Shown: in pieces, positions 49,007 through 64,000 of the stretch
How positions within the stretch are numbered: the first letter of the stretch is position 1
How the letters are laid out: every line of letters begins with the position of its first letter
From: Mycolicibacterium sediminis
GTDB lineage: Bacteria; Actinomycetota; Actinomycetes; Mycobacteriales; Mycobacteriaceae
Reading direction: 5' to 3'
Assembly (NCBI RefSeq): GCF_010731735.1
Contig: NZ_AP022588.1
Coordinates: 2,728,001-2,792,000, forward strand
Length of the DNA: 64,000 nucleotides
The notes under the pieces: model-generated
What the model was told of the DNA's origin: nothing
What the model saw: the letters and a program-made list of their open reading frames with translations, nothing else
The model's database searches: none
Position numbers and translations under genes: made by a program

Positions 49007-51550
49007 ATGGTGTCTTGTTCACACGGCCCTGCGCACGCGGGGCTGCCCGGTTCGCGAGAACTTCGTGGTTCGTCGGGTCGTCGTATCGGCACGCTCGCGT
49101 TGATGATGGCCGCGGGTGCTGCCATCGCTGGTTTGACCGGCACGGCGCACGCCGAGACCGGTAGCGGAGGCACGGGTCCATCGTCGGGCGAATCGAGTCC
49201 CAGTTCGCCGGGTTCGTCGGGTGCCGGCTCAGCCAGCAAGCCGGCCGCCGGGCTCGGAGGACCGCACGGCACCCACGGCGCAGATACGACTCCATCCGCC
49301 GGTGGTGCCGGCCTCGACACCCGCTCTCCGTCGGGGACGGCTGCAGCAGCGACTTCTGGGGGCGCCGACCGTGGACCTGTTCCGTCTGCCGGGTCGGCGA
49401 GTGGCCGCAGCAACTCGCCGAGCTCCCGAACTGCGGCTCGCACGACGACGGACTCGGCCGTGCGGCCCAAGAACACCCTGCGTTCGACACCGCGCCCACC
49501 AGCGAGCGAAGCCGGACCGATGAGCCAAACGGGCCTCACTCCGCAGACCCAGTCCCGGGTGGCCACAACGGCGACGCCTTCGGCCAACTACGCCCCGATC
49601 GCGCGATCGGCCGCCGTCGACCCCGTCGCCAAGCCGGCGGTGACACCTGTCGCCAGGACGTCACCAACCCGTCCGACCGCTGCGCCGGTCACCACTGCGT
49701 TGACGGCGACCAAGCCGGTGCCACCGCCCACCGCCCCCACTGCTCCGACGAATGCGCTCGCGGTGTTGACTGCCGCCACTGCGCCCGTCGGCTCGCGTCA
49801 GTCCGCACAATTGGTGTCGACGACGACGTCCACGTCCACCGGAGCGCCGCCGACGTCGGGCACCGCGAACGTCGCCGCGGCGGCGACCACCGCCACCGCC
49901 ACCGTCCTTCCCGGGCAACTGAGGTCCGGCGGGACGATCCCCGTCGGCGCCGGACCCACCGGCATCGTCGTCCACGGCAACCGCATCTACACGGCCAACA
50001 CGGCGGGCAATTCCATCACCGCAATCGACGGCGCCTCCGGTGCCGCACTCGCGACGATTCCGGTCGGAAGGGCGCCGACGGCCCTGGCGGTCAGCGCGGC
50101 GGGCGACGTGTTGTACGTCACCAACAGCGGTGACAACACCGTCACGGCGATGAACACCACGAACGGCGCCATCCTGTCCACCATGGCGGCCGGCTACACG
50201 CCGCAGGGCATCGCGATCACCCCCGCGGGCCGGCTCTACGTCAGCAACACCGCCGTCAACACGGTCACCGTCCTGAATCCGACGTCCGGTCAGACGGTGG
50301 CGACGGTGAACGTGGGAACGGCTCCCGTCGGCGTCACCGCCAGTCCGGACGGATCCCGGGTCTACGTCGCGAACCGCGGCCAGAACACGGTGTCAGTGCT
50401 GAACACCACGACCAACTCCGTCGTCGGGACGTACGCGGTGGGCTCGATGCCGCAGGCCATCGCTGTCAACGCCGCCGGGACTCGGTTGTACGTGACCAAC
50501 AGCGGGAGCGACGACGTCACGGTCCTGGATGCCGGCAGCGGCGCGACGCTGGCCACGATCGCCGTCCGCGACCAACCCTTCGGCATCGCTCTCAGCAAGG
50601 ACGGCACACTCGCCTACGTCGCCAACAGCGACTCGTCCGTCTCGGTGATCGACACCGCGACGAACACGAAGGTCGTGGGAACCCTGCGCACCGAGACGGC
50701 GACCGGCAGCATGGTCGCCGTCAGCTCGGACGGAAAGACGCTGTACACCACCTTCTCGGGTGGCGCGACCGTGAGGACGGCGTCGTACGTCCCCGTCGCG
50801 GCGCTACCGCCGGCGAATCCGGGCACGGCAGCCGGGCCGGTCTTCCTCGACTTCAGCGGACCCGCGGGCACCCTCGCCGACCCGTCGGTCTTCAGCTACC
50901 AGCTCGGCGCCGGAGGCGCGACGGGCGAGCAGCACGTCTACACGAACTCCCCGGCCAACGCCTCGCTCGACGGGCAGGGGAATCTCGTGATCCGCGCGAT
51001 CAAGGAACCGGTCGTCGTCCCGGGCTACGGCACGTTCGACTACAGCAGCGCCTACCTGACCACTCAGGACAAGTTGGAGTTCACCTACGGCACGGTCTCG
51101 GCGCGCATCAAGTTCCCCGCGCAGCAGGGCGTCCTTCCGGCGTTCTGGATGCTCGGATCCGACATCCAGTCGGTGGGTTGGCCGACGGGTGGGGAACTCG
51201 ACATCATGGAGGTCACGCCCGGCATGTCGGGATCGTCGATCCACAGCGCCGCGGGAAGTTACTCGGTGGGGACGACCCAGCAGTTGGCCGGCGACTTCCA
51301 CGAGTACTGGATGCGCTGGGAGCCGAACAAGATCACCACCGGCATCGACGGAACGACGCTGGCGACGTTCACCCCCGACTCACTGCCTCCGGGCGCGCCG
51401 TGGACCTTCAACGACCGTTCGATGTACGTGATTCTCAACGTCGCCGTCGGATCGCCCTTCGGTCAGCCCGACGCGACGACCCAGTTCCCGGCCGACATGG
51501 TCGTGGACTGGTTCCGCTATCAGCCGCTCGCGACGACGACGATGGTGTAA
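49007..51550 (+). CDS. Secreted beta-propeller / GH16 glucanase fusion protein
   Basis: An 847-residue exported protein. A long signal peptide (to about residue 48, ending AHA) is followed by about 250 residues of Ser/Thr/Pro/Ala-rich linker, a YVTN/YNCA beta-propeller (about residues 305-590; repeats such as GDVLYVTNSGDNTVTAMNT), and a C-terminal GH16 domain (about 610-847). The GH16 active site GELDIME is intact, with Glu730 as nucleophile, Asp732 and Glu735 as acid/base. GH16 enzymes cut beta-1,3/1,4-glucans or galactans. GTG 49010 fits the GGAGG at 48999-49003 better than ATG 49007. Surrounding polysaccharide genes suggest it acts on the cell's own exopolymer or on biomass glucan. Confidence 0.9.
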   Translation: MVSCSHGPAHAGLPGSRELRGSSGRRIGTLALMMAAGAAIAGLTGTAHAETGSGGTGPSSGESSPSSPGSSGAGSASKPAAGLGGPHGTHGADTTPSAGGAGLDTRSPSGTAAAATSGGADRGPVPSAGSASGRSNSPSSRTAARTTTDSAVRPKNTLRSTPRPPASEAGPMSQTGLTPQTQSRVATTATPSANYAPIARSAAVDPVAKPAVTPVARTSPTRPTAAPVTTALTATKPVPPPTAPTAPTNALAVLTAATAPVGSRQSAQLVSTTTSTSTGAPPTSGTANVAAAATTATATVLPGQLRSGGTIPVGAGPTGIVVHGNRIYTANTAGNSITAIDGASGAALATIPVGRAPTALAVSAAGDVLYVTNSGDNTVTAMNTTNGAILSTMAAGYTPQGIAITPAGRLYVSNTAVNTVTVLNPTSGQTVATVNVGTAPVGVTASPDGSRVYVANRGQNTVSVLNTTTNSVVGTYAVGSMPQAIAVNAAGTRLYVTNSGSDDVTVLDAGSGATLATIAVRDQPFGIALSKDGTLAYVANSDSSVSVIDTATNTKVVGTLRTETATGSMVAVSSDGKTLYTTFSGGATVRTASYVPVAALPPANPGTAAGPVFLDFSGPAGTLADPSVFSYQLGAGGATGEQHVYTNSPANASLDGQGNLVIRAIKEPVVVPGYGTFDYSSAYLTTQDKLEFTYGTVSARIKFPAQQGVLPAFWMLGSDIQSVGWPTGGELDIMEVTPGMSGSSIHSAAGSYSVGTTQQLAGDFHEYWMRWEPNKITTGIDGTTLATFTPDSLPPGAPWTFNDRSMYVILNVAVGSPFGQPDATTQFPADMVVDWFRYQPLATTTMV

Positions 51551-51554
51551 CCGC

Positions 51555-53848
<2,294 letters not shown>

Positions 53849-55339
53849 GTGAGCGTAGTCGAGCACGCCTTCAACGTTGCGGCAAACGCCGTGCCGTCCG
53901 AGCGGACCCCCCGTGTCTGGCACCGCAAGTACGCCCGCCGGCTCATCGTCGTCGACGCGGCGGCCGTCGTCGTCGCCGTGGCGATCGCGCAGTGGGTGCG
54001 ATTCGGGTTCCTGCCGGAAACCGACGGCAACTATCAGACCGCCGACTACACGGCCGTGTCGATCATCGTCGCCGTCTGCTGGTTGACCGCGATGTCGATC
54101 TTCCGAACCCGCTCGCCCCGGATCATCGGCGAAGGGCTCGAGGAGTATCGGCGCGTCTGGCTGGCGACCATCTCCGCGTTCGGTGCCATCGCGATCGTGG
54201 CGATGGTCTCCAAGCACGACATCGCACGGGGGTACCTGATCATCGCCCTGCCCGTGGGAGCCATCACGCTCCTCGCGGGCCGCTGGATCGCCCGGCAGAT
54301 CGTGGCGTCCGCACGGGCCAGGTACGGAAAGTGCATCACCCGGGTGCTCGTCGTCGGCAACCCACGCGTCATCGGAGACCTCGCCCGATCCCTCGCACGG
54401 GACAACAACTGCGAGTACGAGGTGGTCGGTGCGTGCGTTCCCGGCGGCTTCTCGCAACGCGCGATCGACATCCCCGGCGTCCGCTCGGTCCCCATCTGCG
54501 GCGACGAGTCGGACATCCTGCTGGCGATCGAGGCCACCAACAGTCACGCCGTCGCGCTGACGGCGACCGAGCGACTCGACGGCCGGGCGATCCGCGACAT
54601 CTCGTGGCAACTCGAGAAACTCGACGTCGACCTCATGGTCGCTCCGGGCGTGGTGGACGTCGCCGGCCCGCGGCTCACCATGCGTGCCGTGGCGGGACTG
54701 CCGCTGATCCACGTGGAGAAGCCTCAGTACGACGGCGCGAAGCGCTTCGAGAAACGTCTCTTCGACGTCGTCTTCGCCAGTGCCGTGCTGTTCTGTCTCT
54801 CGCCGATACTGCTGCTGGTCGCCGCGGCGATCAAGATGACGAGCAAGGGTCCCGTGTTCTACCGCTCGGAGCGGATCGGCATGGACGGCGAGCCCTTCCA
54901 GATGATCAAGTTCCGGACGATGGTGCCGGACGCCGACGAGTTGAGGGACGCGCTGGCCGCGCAGAACGAGAGCGACGGCGGCGTCCTGTTCAAGATCCGG
55001 AGTGATCCACGCGTCACCCCGGTGGGACGGATCCTGCGGAAGTACAGCATCGACGAGATCCCGCAGTTCATCAACGTGCTCAAGAACGACATGAGCGTCG
55101 TCGGGCCACGGCCCCCGTTGGCCAGCGAGGTCACGACGTACGACGACTACGTCAAGAGGCGTCTGCTGGTGCGGCCGGGAATCACCGGTCTGTGGCAGGT
55201 CAGCGGCCGGTCAGATCTGTCCTGGGAGGACACGGTTCGACTGGATCTGTTCTACGTCGAGAACTGGTCCTTCGTCGACGACCTCATCATCTCCGCGAAG
55301 ACGGTGCGCGCCATGATCAGCGGCGACGGTGCCTACTGA
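53849..55339 (+). CDS. Polyprenyl-phosphate sugar-1-phosphate transferase (WcaJ/WbaP type)
   Basis: A 496-residue initiating glycosyltransferase. Four N-terminal membrane helices (about residues 30-140), a Rossmann-like CoA-binding fold ([18 protein letters not shown]), a fifth hydrophobic segment ([25 protein letters not shown]), and the catalytic bacterial sugar transferase domain: [52 protein letters not shown] and [15 protein letters not shown]. It moves a hexose-1-phosphate onto decaprenyl phosphate to start a surface polysaccharide repeat unit. It lies inside the acc locus and overlaps the convergent sufE-like gene by 7 bp. Confidence 0.93.
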   Translation: MSVVEHAFNVAANAVPSERTPRVWHRKYARRLIVVDAAAVVVAVAIAQWVRFGFLPETDGNYQTADYTAVSIIVAVCWLTAMSIFRTRSPRIIGEGLEEYRRVWLATISAFGAIAIVAMVSKHDIARGYLIIALPVGAITLLAGRWIARQIVASARARYGKCITRVLVVGNPRVIGDLARSLARDNNCEYEVVGACVPGGFSQRAIDIPGVRSVPICGDESDILLAIEATNSHAVALTATERLDGRAIRDISWQLEKLDVDLMVAPGVVDVAGPRLTMRAVAGLPLIHVEKPQYDGAKRFEKRLFDVVFASAVLFCLSPILLLVAAAIKMTSKGPVFYRSERIGMDGEPFQMIKFRTMVPDADELRDALAAQNESDGGVLFKIRSDPRVTPVGRILRKYSIDEIPQFINVLKNDMSVVGPRPPLASEVTTYDDYVKRRLLVRPGITGLWQVSGRSDLSWEDTVRLDLFYVENWSFVDDLIISAKTVRAMISGDGAY

Positions 55340-55754
55340 GCCAGGCGGCGCTTGATCCGGGTCAGCATCGCCGACATGCCCCGCAGCCGCAGTGGACTGA
55401 TGAGGGCACCCAGTCCGAGTTCCGAGTAGAAGTCGTCGGGCACGGCGAGGATCTCGTCGGCAGACCTCTCGTCGAGGCCGGTGGCCAGGATCGAGGCGAA
55501 TCCGCGGGTGGTGGGCGCTTCGGCAGGGGCGCTGAAGTACAGCCGGACGTGGTCGCGGTCGTCCGCGTCGACGTGCAGGAACAGCGGCGACTGGCACTCC
55601 GGCACCGGCTCCATCGCCGCCTCTTCGAGATCGTCTGGGAGTGGCGGCAATTCGTTCGCGAACTCGAGCAGCAGCGTCAGCTTGTCCTGACCCTGCATCT
55701 CGGCGAACTCGGAGACGACCTCGGCCAGGGCCGGGGGCATGGGAGAGGGCGCGG

Positions 55755-55758
<4 letters not shown>
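55333..55758 (-). CDS. SufE family protein
   Basis: A 141-residue SufE-like protein: [31 protein letters not shown] with the sulfur-acceptor Cys, and [15 protein letters not shown]. It overlaps sseA by 4 bp (ATGA), so a rhodanese-type sulfurtransferase and its acceptor are made together. This pair next to accA3/accD5 is conserved in mycobacteria. It may relay sulfur for cofactor synthesis (biotin or molybdopterin is a guess). Confidence 0.93.
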
Positions 55759-56642
<884 letters not shown>

Positions 56643-56689
56643 GTCGCGAGCCTACCGTCGCGGTGCGGATCGGCGTGGCGCAGCCGACC

Positions 56690-57325
56690 TCACGTCGGGT
56701 CGTCAACCACGTCCGCGAGTGACGACCCCACCCGGTGCAGCAATCGGCGCAGTAGCGGGAGGCTGAGGCCGATGACGTTCGACGGGTCGCCGACGATGCC
56801 GTCGATGAACCAGCCGCTCCTGCCGTCGAGAGTGAAGGCACCCGCCACGCCCAGCGGCTCGCCGCTCGCGACGTAGGCGTCGAGTTCCGCATCCGTGGGC
56901 CTGCCGAAGTGAATGGTGGTGTCGCCGCACTCGATCGCCCGGTCCGCGACGACGCCGCCCACGATCCGGAGCACGGCATGCCCGGTGTGCAGGACACCGT
57001 CGCGGCCCGCCATCGACGTCCACTGCCGACGGGCGACGTCCGCGGTACCCGGCTTGCCGTGCATGCGTCCGTCGAGCGAGAGCATGGAATCGCAGCCGAC
57101 GACGATGCAGTCCTCCGTCAGACCGACCGGCAGTGACCCGGTCACCGCCTCGGCCTTCGCCACGGCGAGCGCACACACCAATTCCGCCGGACTCACGCCG
57201 TCGGGGAGGCCGGCGGCGACCGCGTCCTCGTCGACGTTCGAGACGACCACCAGGGGTTCGACGCCCGCGCGACGCAGGACGCCGAGCCGGCCCGCCGACG
57301 CGGATCCCAGGACGAGGCGGGTCAT
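56690..57325 (-). CDS. maf: Maf-type nucleoside triphosphate pyrophosphatase
   Basis: A 211-residue Maf/HAM1-fold protein: [21 protein letters not shown] at the N-terminus, [19 protein letters not shown] with the catalytic Asp, and [45 protein letters not shown]. It hydrolyses non-canonical or methylated dTTP/UTP. Its start overlaps the accE5 stop by 4 bp, in the conserved mycobacterial order. Confidence 0.95.
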   Translation of the reverse strand: MTRLVLGSASAGRLGVLRRAGVEPLVVVSNVDEDAVAAGLPDGVSPAELVCALAVAKAEAVTGSLPVGLTEDCIVVGCDSMLSLDGRMHGKPGTADVARRQWTSMAGRDGVLHTGHAVLRIVGGVVADRAIECGDTTIHFGRPTDAELDAYVASGEPLGVAGAFTLDGRSGWFIDGIVGDPSNVIGLSLPLLRRLLHRVGSSLADVVDDPT

Positions 57326-57603
57326 CGCCGCATGTGCGTCCGTTCCAGCAGTGTGACCAACTGCCAGCTGAACACCGTGTACCGCAACTTGTCGACCGGG
57401 TGGCCCCAGGGGTTCAGTTCCTGCGGGCCCGGTTCGGCGGGTCCGCCGCGGGCGCCGCCGAGCACCGTCACCAGCGCGGCCAATTCCTCGACCGTCGGAT
57501 TGCCCTTCTCGACGCGGAACACCGCGACCGAGTCGTCGACCGGCGCGTCGATCGTCATGTCGCGCGGGTCGCTCAGTTCGGTGATGTCGATGTCCTGGGA
57601 CAC
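57322..57603 (-). CDS. accE5: Acyl-CoA carboxylase epsilon subunit
   Basis: A 93-residue accessory subunit: [20 protein letters not shown] is the conserved epsilon signature, followed by a Gly/Pro-rich linker and [21 protein letters not shown]. It tightens the AccA3-AccD5 complex. It starts at GTG 57603, 46 bp after accD5, and overlaps maf downstream. Confidence 0.95.
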   Translation of the reverse strand: MSQDIDITELSDPRDMTIDAPVDDSVAVFRVEKGNPTVEELAALVTVLGGARGGPAEPGPQELNPWGHPVDKLRYTVFSWQLVTLLERTHMRR

Positions 57604-57649
57604 GTGTCCGTCCTCCCGGTGGGTCCTTCGAGCGTGATCGGCGGCGGGG

Positions 57650-60193
<2,544 letters not shown>

Positions 60194-60370
60194 GCGCCGG
60201 TCGCTCTGGCCCGGCGCGGCGCTCGAACGGTGCGGCGAGCAGCGCGTCCCCGACGGCGGACCCGGGTGGCTCAACCCGTGCGCAAGCCGTCCGACGGAGA
60301 CGCGAGGCGCCGCCTCACCGCTCCTTCGGCAACATTTGCCGGACGCGGCCGTGGATGTCGGCGGTTCTAC

Positions 60371-60396
60371 TCAGCTAAGGCGATAACTTGGCTTAC
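60371..60396 (+). promoter_or_regulatory. Candidate regulatory site before BcsB-like gene
   Basis: TCAGCTAAG (60371-60379) is followed within 20 bp by GGCTTAC. The same 9-mer occurs at 48892-48900 before the GH16 gene, and GCTAAG and GCTTAC occur together near 63813-63827 before the Wzz-like gene. A shared factor for the polysaccharide genes is possible. Confidence 0.3.
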
Positions 60397-60436
60397 ATTA
60401 CGACGACTCGCGCTGAGCCAGAATCGAAGGAGCGCT

Positions 60437-62410
60437 ATGACAGCGGCTGTGACTGCGGCGTTCCGTCTTCTGGGATCGCTCGTCCTGTGCGTCGCCATGG
60501 CGTCGTCGTCGGCCCTTCCCGTGGCATGGTCCGAGCCCGCGCCGGAGCCTGTCGTCGAGGCGCCGGCGGCCGGCACCACTCCTGCGATCGCCTGGCGGCA
60601 ACTGGGCCTCGCCGACCGCATCCAGATGCTCGGCTACAACCTGCCGACCGACATCGCGGTTCCCGTGCCGCAGGGTGTGCTGCCGACTGTGCTGACGGGC
60701 CAGGTCGGCTCGGTGGTGGACGTCGGTCCGGGCGGCCGGGTGGACGTCCTCGACGTCCGTGGCACCTTCCTCGGCAGCATTCCGCTCCCCGTGGGGCCGG
60801 TCACGGCGCCCTTCGCCGTCGACATCGCCGCCGCACAGGTGGTCGGTGGGATCGCCGGACTGAGCTTCCTTCTACGTGTGGACAGTTCCCCGACGACCGC
60901 GTGCGTTCCCCCGCCGGCCGTCACCCTCAGTGAACTCTCCACGGCGTTCTCGGGCCCGACCCCCAACCCGCGCACCGTCGCCGACTTCCTACCGGGCTAC
61001 CTCGACCAGATCGTCATCCGCGTCGGCCCGACGCCGAACGAGGATCAGCAGCAGGCCGCGTTGGACCTCGTGGCACAGCTCACCAAGCTCTACCGCCCGA
61101 TGCCGGTGCGGATCGACGTCGACACATCTCCGGACGCGGTGCCGCCGGCCGAGTCCCGGCGGGTGATCGACGTCCGCGGCGACGGTGCGCCCGGGATGAC
61201 CGTGGAGAATCCGGACACCCCCGAGGCCGTCCTCGCCATCACGGGCAGTGGTGACGACTTGAAGCGACAGGTGGCGCTGTTCGCCGATCGCCGCTTCGAG
61301 CTGGCGCAGACGACGTCCGTCTCGGTGGCGTCGTCGACCGACGCGCAGCCCAAGTCGACCGACACCAGGACGTTCGGCCAACTGGGCATGACCGGTCAGG
61401 TGTCCGTCCTCGGTGCCACGACGCTGTTCACCGGCTTCGATCCCGGCTCGTTCGGGGTCGGGAAGGTGGGCCGTGCGCGGATCCACCTGCTGGCCGACTA
61501 CTCGCCGATCACCGGAGGAGAGGGCTCGGTGCTGGTCCGGGCCGGATCGACGGTCATCGGCGCCAAGGCGCTGGACGACTCGGGCAGACTCGACCTGAAC
61601 ATGGACGTCCCCTCCGAGGCGATCAGTTCCACCGTCGCGTTGGCGATGGAGGTCCGCTACACGCCACGCGAGGGCTGTGCGCCGGTGTTCGACCGGATCA
61701 CCTTCGCGCTGAATCCTCAGTCGACGGTGTCGGTCACGGCGGGAAGCAACGACCAAGCCGGGTTCCCCGTCCTCCCCATGTCGTTCCTACCGGACTTCGA
61801 CGTCTCCGTGGACAGCCCCGATCACCTTCGCTTCGCCGCCCAGGCCGTCAACCTCCTGGCGCAACAGACCGGTGCGATTCTCCGACCGCATGTGACGACC
61901 CTCGATCAGGCCGTATCCGATGGGGACACCGGACTCCTCGTGGTGGCCGGTGGTGACGAACTTCGGCGGGTCAACCTGACCCCGCCGCTGCTGCCAGGCC
62001 AGAACGACTCGTTCACCACCGACGGCACACCGGTGACCGGCGTGGACGGAGCGGGCCCGCTCGGAGTCGTCCAGACGTTCTCGGAGAACCGGCGCACCAT
62101 CCTGGCGGTGACCGGTACCGGCGACTGGGCACTGGTGGATCGCAGCTTCGACTTCATCCGTGGGCTCACCGGGCGGTGGGCATCGCTGACCGGCGACGTC
62201 GTGGCGACCGGCGGGGCGGGCGAGACGGTGAATCTCACAGTCGGCGCTGACACCCAGTCGATGAGTGACGTCGACGATCCTGCGGCGGAGGCTGCGGTGG
62301 ACGGCGGCAGCTGGCGGGTCGAGGGGCTCATCGCCGCCGGTGCGCTCGTGCTGCTGGCCGTGGCGGTGGGATTGTTCGTGCTCATCCGGCGCCGTGGGTC
62401 GTCGCGGTAG
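60437..62410 (+). CDS. BcsB-like periplasmic polysaccharide synthase subunit
   Basis: A 657-residue exported membrane-anchored protein: a signal peptide (LLGSLVLCVAMASSSALPVAWS), two similar large beta/alpha modules in tandem (about residues 45-330 and 340-610), and a single C-terminal helix (GLIAAGALVLLAVAVGLFVLI) followed by RRRGSSR. This layout of repeated carbohydrate-binding and flavodoxin-like modules plus a C-terminal anchor matches BcsB of bacterial cellulose synthase. No BcsA-type synthase is in the window. ATG 60437 has GAAGGAG upstream. It probably guides a nascent glycan across the envelope. Confidence 0.75.
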   Translation: MTAAVTAAFRLLGSLVLCVAMASSSALPVAWSEPAPEPVVEAPAAGTTPAIAWRQLGLADRIQMLGYNLPTDIAVPVPQGVLPTVLTGQVGSVVDVGPGGRVDVLDVRGTFLGSIPLPVGPVTAPFAVDIAAAQVVGGIAGLSFLLRVDSSPTTACVPPPAVTLSELSTAFSGPTPNPRTVADFLPGYLDQIVIRVGPTPNEDQQQAALDLVAQLTKLYRPMPVRIDVDTSPDAVPPAESRRVIDVRGDGAPGMTVENPDTPEAVLAITGSGDDLKRQVALFADRRFELAQTTSVSVASSTDAQPKSTDTRTFGQLGMTGQVSVLGATTLFTGFDPGSFGVGKVGRARIHLLADYSPITGGEGSVLVRAGSTVIGAKALDDSGRLDLNMDVPSEAISSTVALAMEVRYTPREGCAPVFDRITFALNPQSTVSVTAGSNDQAGFPVLPMSFLPDFDVSVDSPDHLRFAAQAVNLLAQQTGAILRPHVTTLDQAVSDGDTGLLVVAGGDELRRVNLTPPLLPGQNDSFTTDGTPVTGVDGAGPLGVVQTFSENRRTILAVTGTGDWALVDRSFDFIRGLTGRWASLTGDVVATGGAGETVNLTVGADTQSMSDVDDPAAEAAVDGGSWRVEGLIAAGALVLLAVAVGLFVLIRRRGSSR

Positions 62411-62422
62411 GACGACCGTTGG

Positions 62423-63754
62423 CTACCTGGTGGGGCCCGTCCGCGAGGCTCTGATCCGGGGACGCTTGACCCTTTCGGACACGTGCGCGGCGGCAAGCGC
62501 CGCGGCACAACCGACGGTGTAGTACAGCAAACGGTCGGTGAGCTGGTTCTCGATGGCTCCGATCGCGAGCCAGGCGACGATCGAGATCACCAGGAACGGC
62601 GCGACCGCCACGCCGTGGCGACCCGCGCGCCAGCAGGAGAACAGGGCGCAGAACCAGTAGGTGAACATCCCTGCGGCCAACACCAACCCACCGGCCGACA
62701 GGATCTGCAGATAGATGTTGTGAGCCTCCACGATGTGTTCTATTCCGATTCCGAAGAATGGATATCGCGAGATGTCCTCAAGTGCTTGGAGGGTGACCAT
62801 TCTGCGTTCGGTGTCGCCGCCGGTATTCACGTTGGTTCCACCGAATCGCAGCAGTTCGCCGAGGAAGCCGAGGACGAGTTGTTGAAGTATGAAGAATCCG
62901 CCGAGTATCCCCGCAACCGCGATTCCGGCCAACAACCCCAGGACCCGCTTCTTGTGCGGGGACACCAGGATCGCGGCGAGGACGGCCAATGGCAGGACGG
63001 CCTGCGTACCCCGGGACCCGGTGGCCAGTGCACCGCCGAAGAGGATGACCAGGGCGATGGTCGGCAGCCAGTGATGTCGGGCCTGGTTCATGAAGTGGAC
63101 GGCGAAGGGCGCCGCGATGACGCACGTGATGCCCAGGGAGTTCGGGTGCACCGTCAGGCCAGGTTGACGGCGGTTGTTGCTGTCGTAGCCGATGGATTGT
63201 GCGATGTGGGTCAAGGCGGTGAGATCGGTGAGTGCCACCATCGCCGAGACGCAGACTCCCGCCAGGAAGCACGCGAGTATCCACGTCACCACCCGGGCGT
63301 CGAGCGCCGAGCACGCCACGGCGGCCAGCGGCACCGCCACGAGGGCGATGATCCAGTAGAGGGCCTTGACGAGGCTGTCCGGCGTGATGAAGGGCGGCTG
63401 GTACCGCGCACCGAAGACGGCGTCCGGAATGGGGACGACGGACAGCGCGAGCAAGCACGCCAACAAAGCGACGACCGGAGCGAACAGCCACCACGGAATG
63501 CGGAAACGCAAGTCCCCGAAAACCACCAGCACCCCGATGACGCCCAGCGACATCACGAGGAACATGTCGGCCAGCTGCAGGCCGGCAATCATGAAACCGC
63601 CCCACGTGGCAGTGAATGACGCCACCAGGAACGACGCGATCGCCGCCTTGGGCACCCAAGCGGGCAGCCGGACCGCACCGACGACGTCGCCGGGCAACGG
63701 CCGTAGCGTCGTCAGAGGCTCCGATGTCATGGTTCGGTCATCAACTCCCGCCAC
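62423..63754 (-). CDS. O-antigen ligase/polymerase (Wzy-like) membrane protein
   Basis: A 443-residue protein with 11-12 hydrophobic helices. LTVHPNSLGITCVIAAPFAVHF and the periplasmic-loop segment PFFGIGIEHIVEAHNIYLQILSAGGLV carry the Wzy_C/O-antigen-ligase signature (HNxxLQ), preceded by GSRGTQAVL. It would polymerise or ligate lipid-linked repeat units. Start is GTG 63754 or ATG 63730. It is convergent with the BcsB-like gene and divergent from the Wzz-like gene. Confidence 0.88.
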   Translation of the reverse strand: MAGVDDRTMTSEPLTTLRPLPGDVVGAVRLPAWVPKAAIASFLVASFTATWGGFMIAGLQLADMFLVMSLGVIGVLVVFGDLRFRIPWWLFAPVVALLACLLALSVVPIPDAVFGARYQPPFITPDSLVKALYWIIALVAVPLAAVACSALDARVVTWILACFLAGVCVSAMVALTDLTALTHIAQSIGYDSNNRRQPGLTVHPNSLGITCVIAAPFAVHFMNQARHHWLPTIALVILFGGALATGSRGTQAVLPLAVLAAILVSPHKKRVLGLLAGIAVAGILGGFFILQQLVLGFLGELLRFGGTNVNTGGDTERRMVTLQALEDISRYPFFGIGIEHIVEAHNIYLQILSAGGLVLAAGMFTYWFCALFSCWRAGRHGVAVAPFLVISIVAWLAIGAIENQLTDRLLYYTVGCAAALAAAHVSERVKRPRIRASRTGPTR

Positions 63755-63883
63755 GTCGGTGACCTCCGCACCGTTGTGGCGCGTGATCCGCCAGCTACCA
63801 TGTAACCTGCAGGCTAAGTCAGCTTACGGCACGTCAGCGAAGCGCATCGGCCAACACGGGGAACACGATCGAAGGAAGGCACC

Positions 63884-64000
63884 ATGCCGACCATGCAGCG
63901 AATGTCCACCCGGGACGCGATCACCGTTTTGTCGCGCGGCTGGTGGATCATCCTCGGGACCGCGCTCGTGTTCGGCCTGATCGCCCTGGTCGTGTCGCTG
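63884..64000 (+). CDS. Wzz-like polysaccharide co-polymerase, N-terminal fragment
   Basis: Only the first 39 codons are inside the window: MQRMSTRDAITVLSRGWWIILGT and an LVFGLIALVVSL helix. An amphipathic start, the R-x-WWIIL entry and a long first membrane helix are typical of chain-length determinant (Wzz/Wzc) proteins. AAGGAAGG precedes the ATG. It fits with the adjacent Wzy-like gene, which such proteins control. The rest is outside the window, so a tyrosine-kinase domain could not be checked. Confidence 0.75.
   Translation, partial: MPTMQRMSTRDAITVLSRGWWIILGTALVFGLIALVVSL

Overview
The window is high-GC actinobacterial DNA. It almost certainly comes from an environmental, Mycolicibacterium-type mycobacterium. 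The evidence is a set of loci whose content and order are typical of mycobacteria: pcd / lrpA / lat (lysine catabolism), rsbW-sigF, and accA3 ... sufE-like, sseA, maf, accE5, accD5 facing birA. Start codons are often GTG, genes commonly overlap by 4 bp (GTGA/ATGA), and several promoters place a TANNNT -10 element 5-8 nt before the start codon, which fits leaderless mRNAs. I saw no tRNA, rRNA, CRISPR array, transposase or phage gene.

Layout. 1-17 kb holds accessory metabolism and many TetR regulators: the 5' part of lhr, an ANTAR protein, an oxidoreductase-dhaK-dhaL operon, SDRs, a glyoxalase-fold protein, two tandemly duplicated small lipoproteins, a beta-lactamase-like lipoprotein, a CrtA-like protein, and a hydrolase gene broken by an in-frame stop. 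17.1-21.7 kb is a TetR gene diverging from a tightly overlapping five-gene operon: two related membrane proteins, a NorE/COX3-like subunit, a COX4/NorF-like subunit and an orphan MCE protein. This block lies between two same-orientation copies of a 70-bp hairpin repeat. 21.7-38.4 kb is a large divergent gene cluster that looks catabolic. Leftward run a beta-propeller protein, a GntR regulator, two acyl-CoA synthetases and two SDRs. Rightward run a ThDP enzyme, an aldehyde dehydrogenase, an SDR, a Rieske oxygenase, a Baeyer-Villiger-type monooxygenase, an MFE2-like SDR and a class III CoA-transferase. 38.4-48.6 kb is core: htpG, pcd, lrpA, lat, an Mrr-like membrane protein, an SRPBCC/ArsR pair, rsbW-sigF, a MobA-like protein and mdh. 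49-64 kb interleaves the acyl-CoA carboxylase/biotin-ligase locus with surface-polysaccharide genes: a secreted propeller-GH16 fusion, a polyprenyl sugar-phosphate transferase, a BcsB-like protein, a Wzy/ligase-like protein and the start of a Wzz-like protein.

How the genes work together. In the 21.7-38.4 kb cluster I infer ring or ketone oxygenation (Rieske, BVMO), possible lactone opening (propeller), CoA activation, SDR oxidation, C-C cleavage by the ThDP enzyme, aldehyde oxidation and CoA transfer, under GntR control. The substrate cannot be read from sequence. AccA3, AccD5 and AccE5 form acyl-CoA carboxylase, biotinylated by BirA, and supply malonyl- and methylmalonyl-CoA for lipid synthesis. 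The polysaccharide genes look like a Wzx/Wzy-style export locus with a hydrolase. The most unusual items are the divergent cluster with its atypical ThDP motif, the oxidase/MCE operon between hairpin repeats, and the polysaccharide genes embedded in the acc locus.
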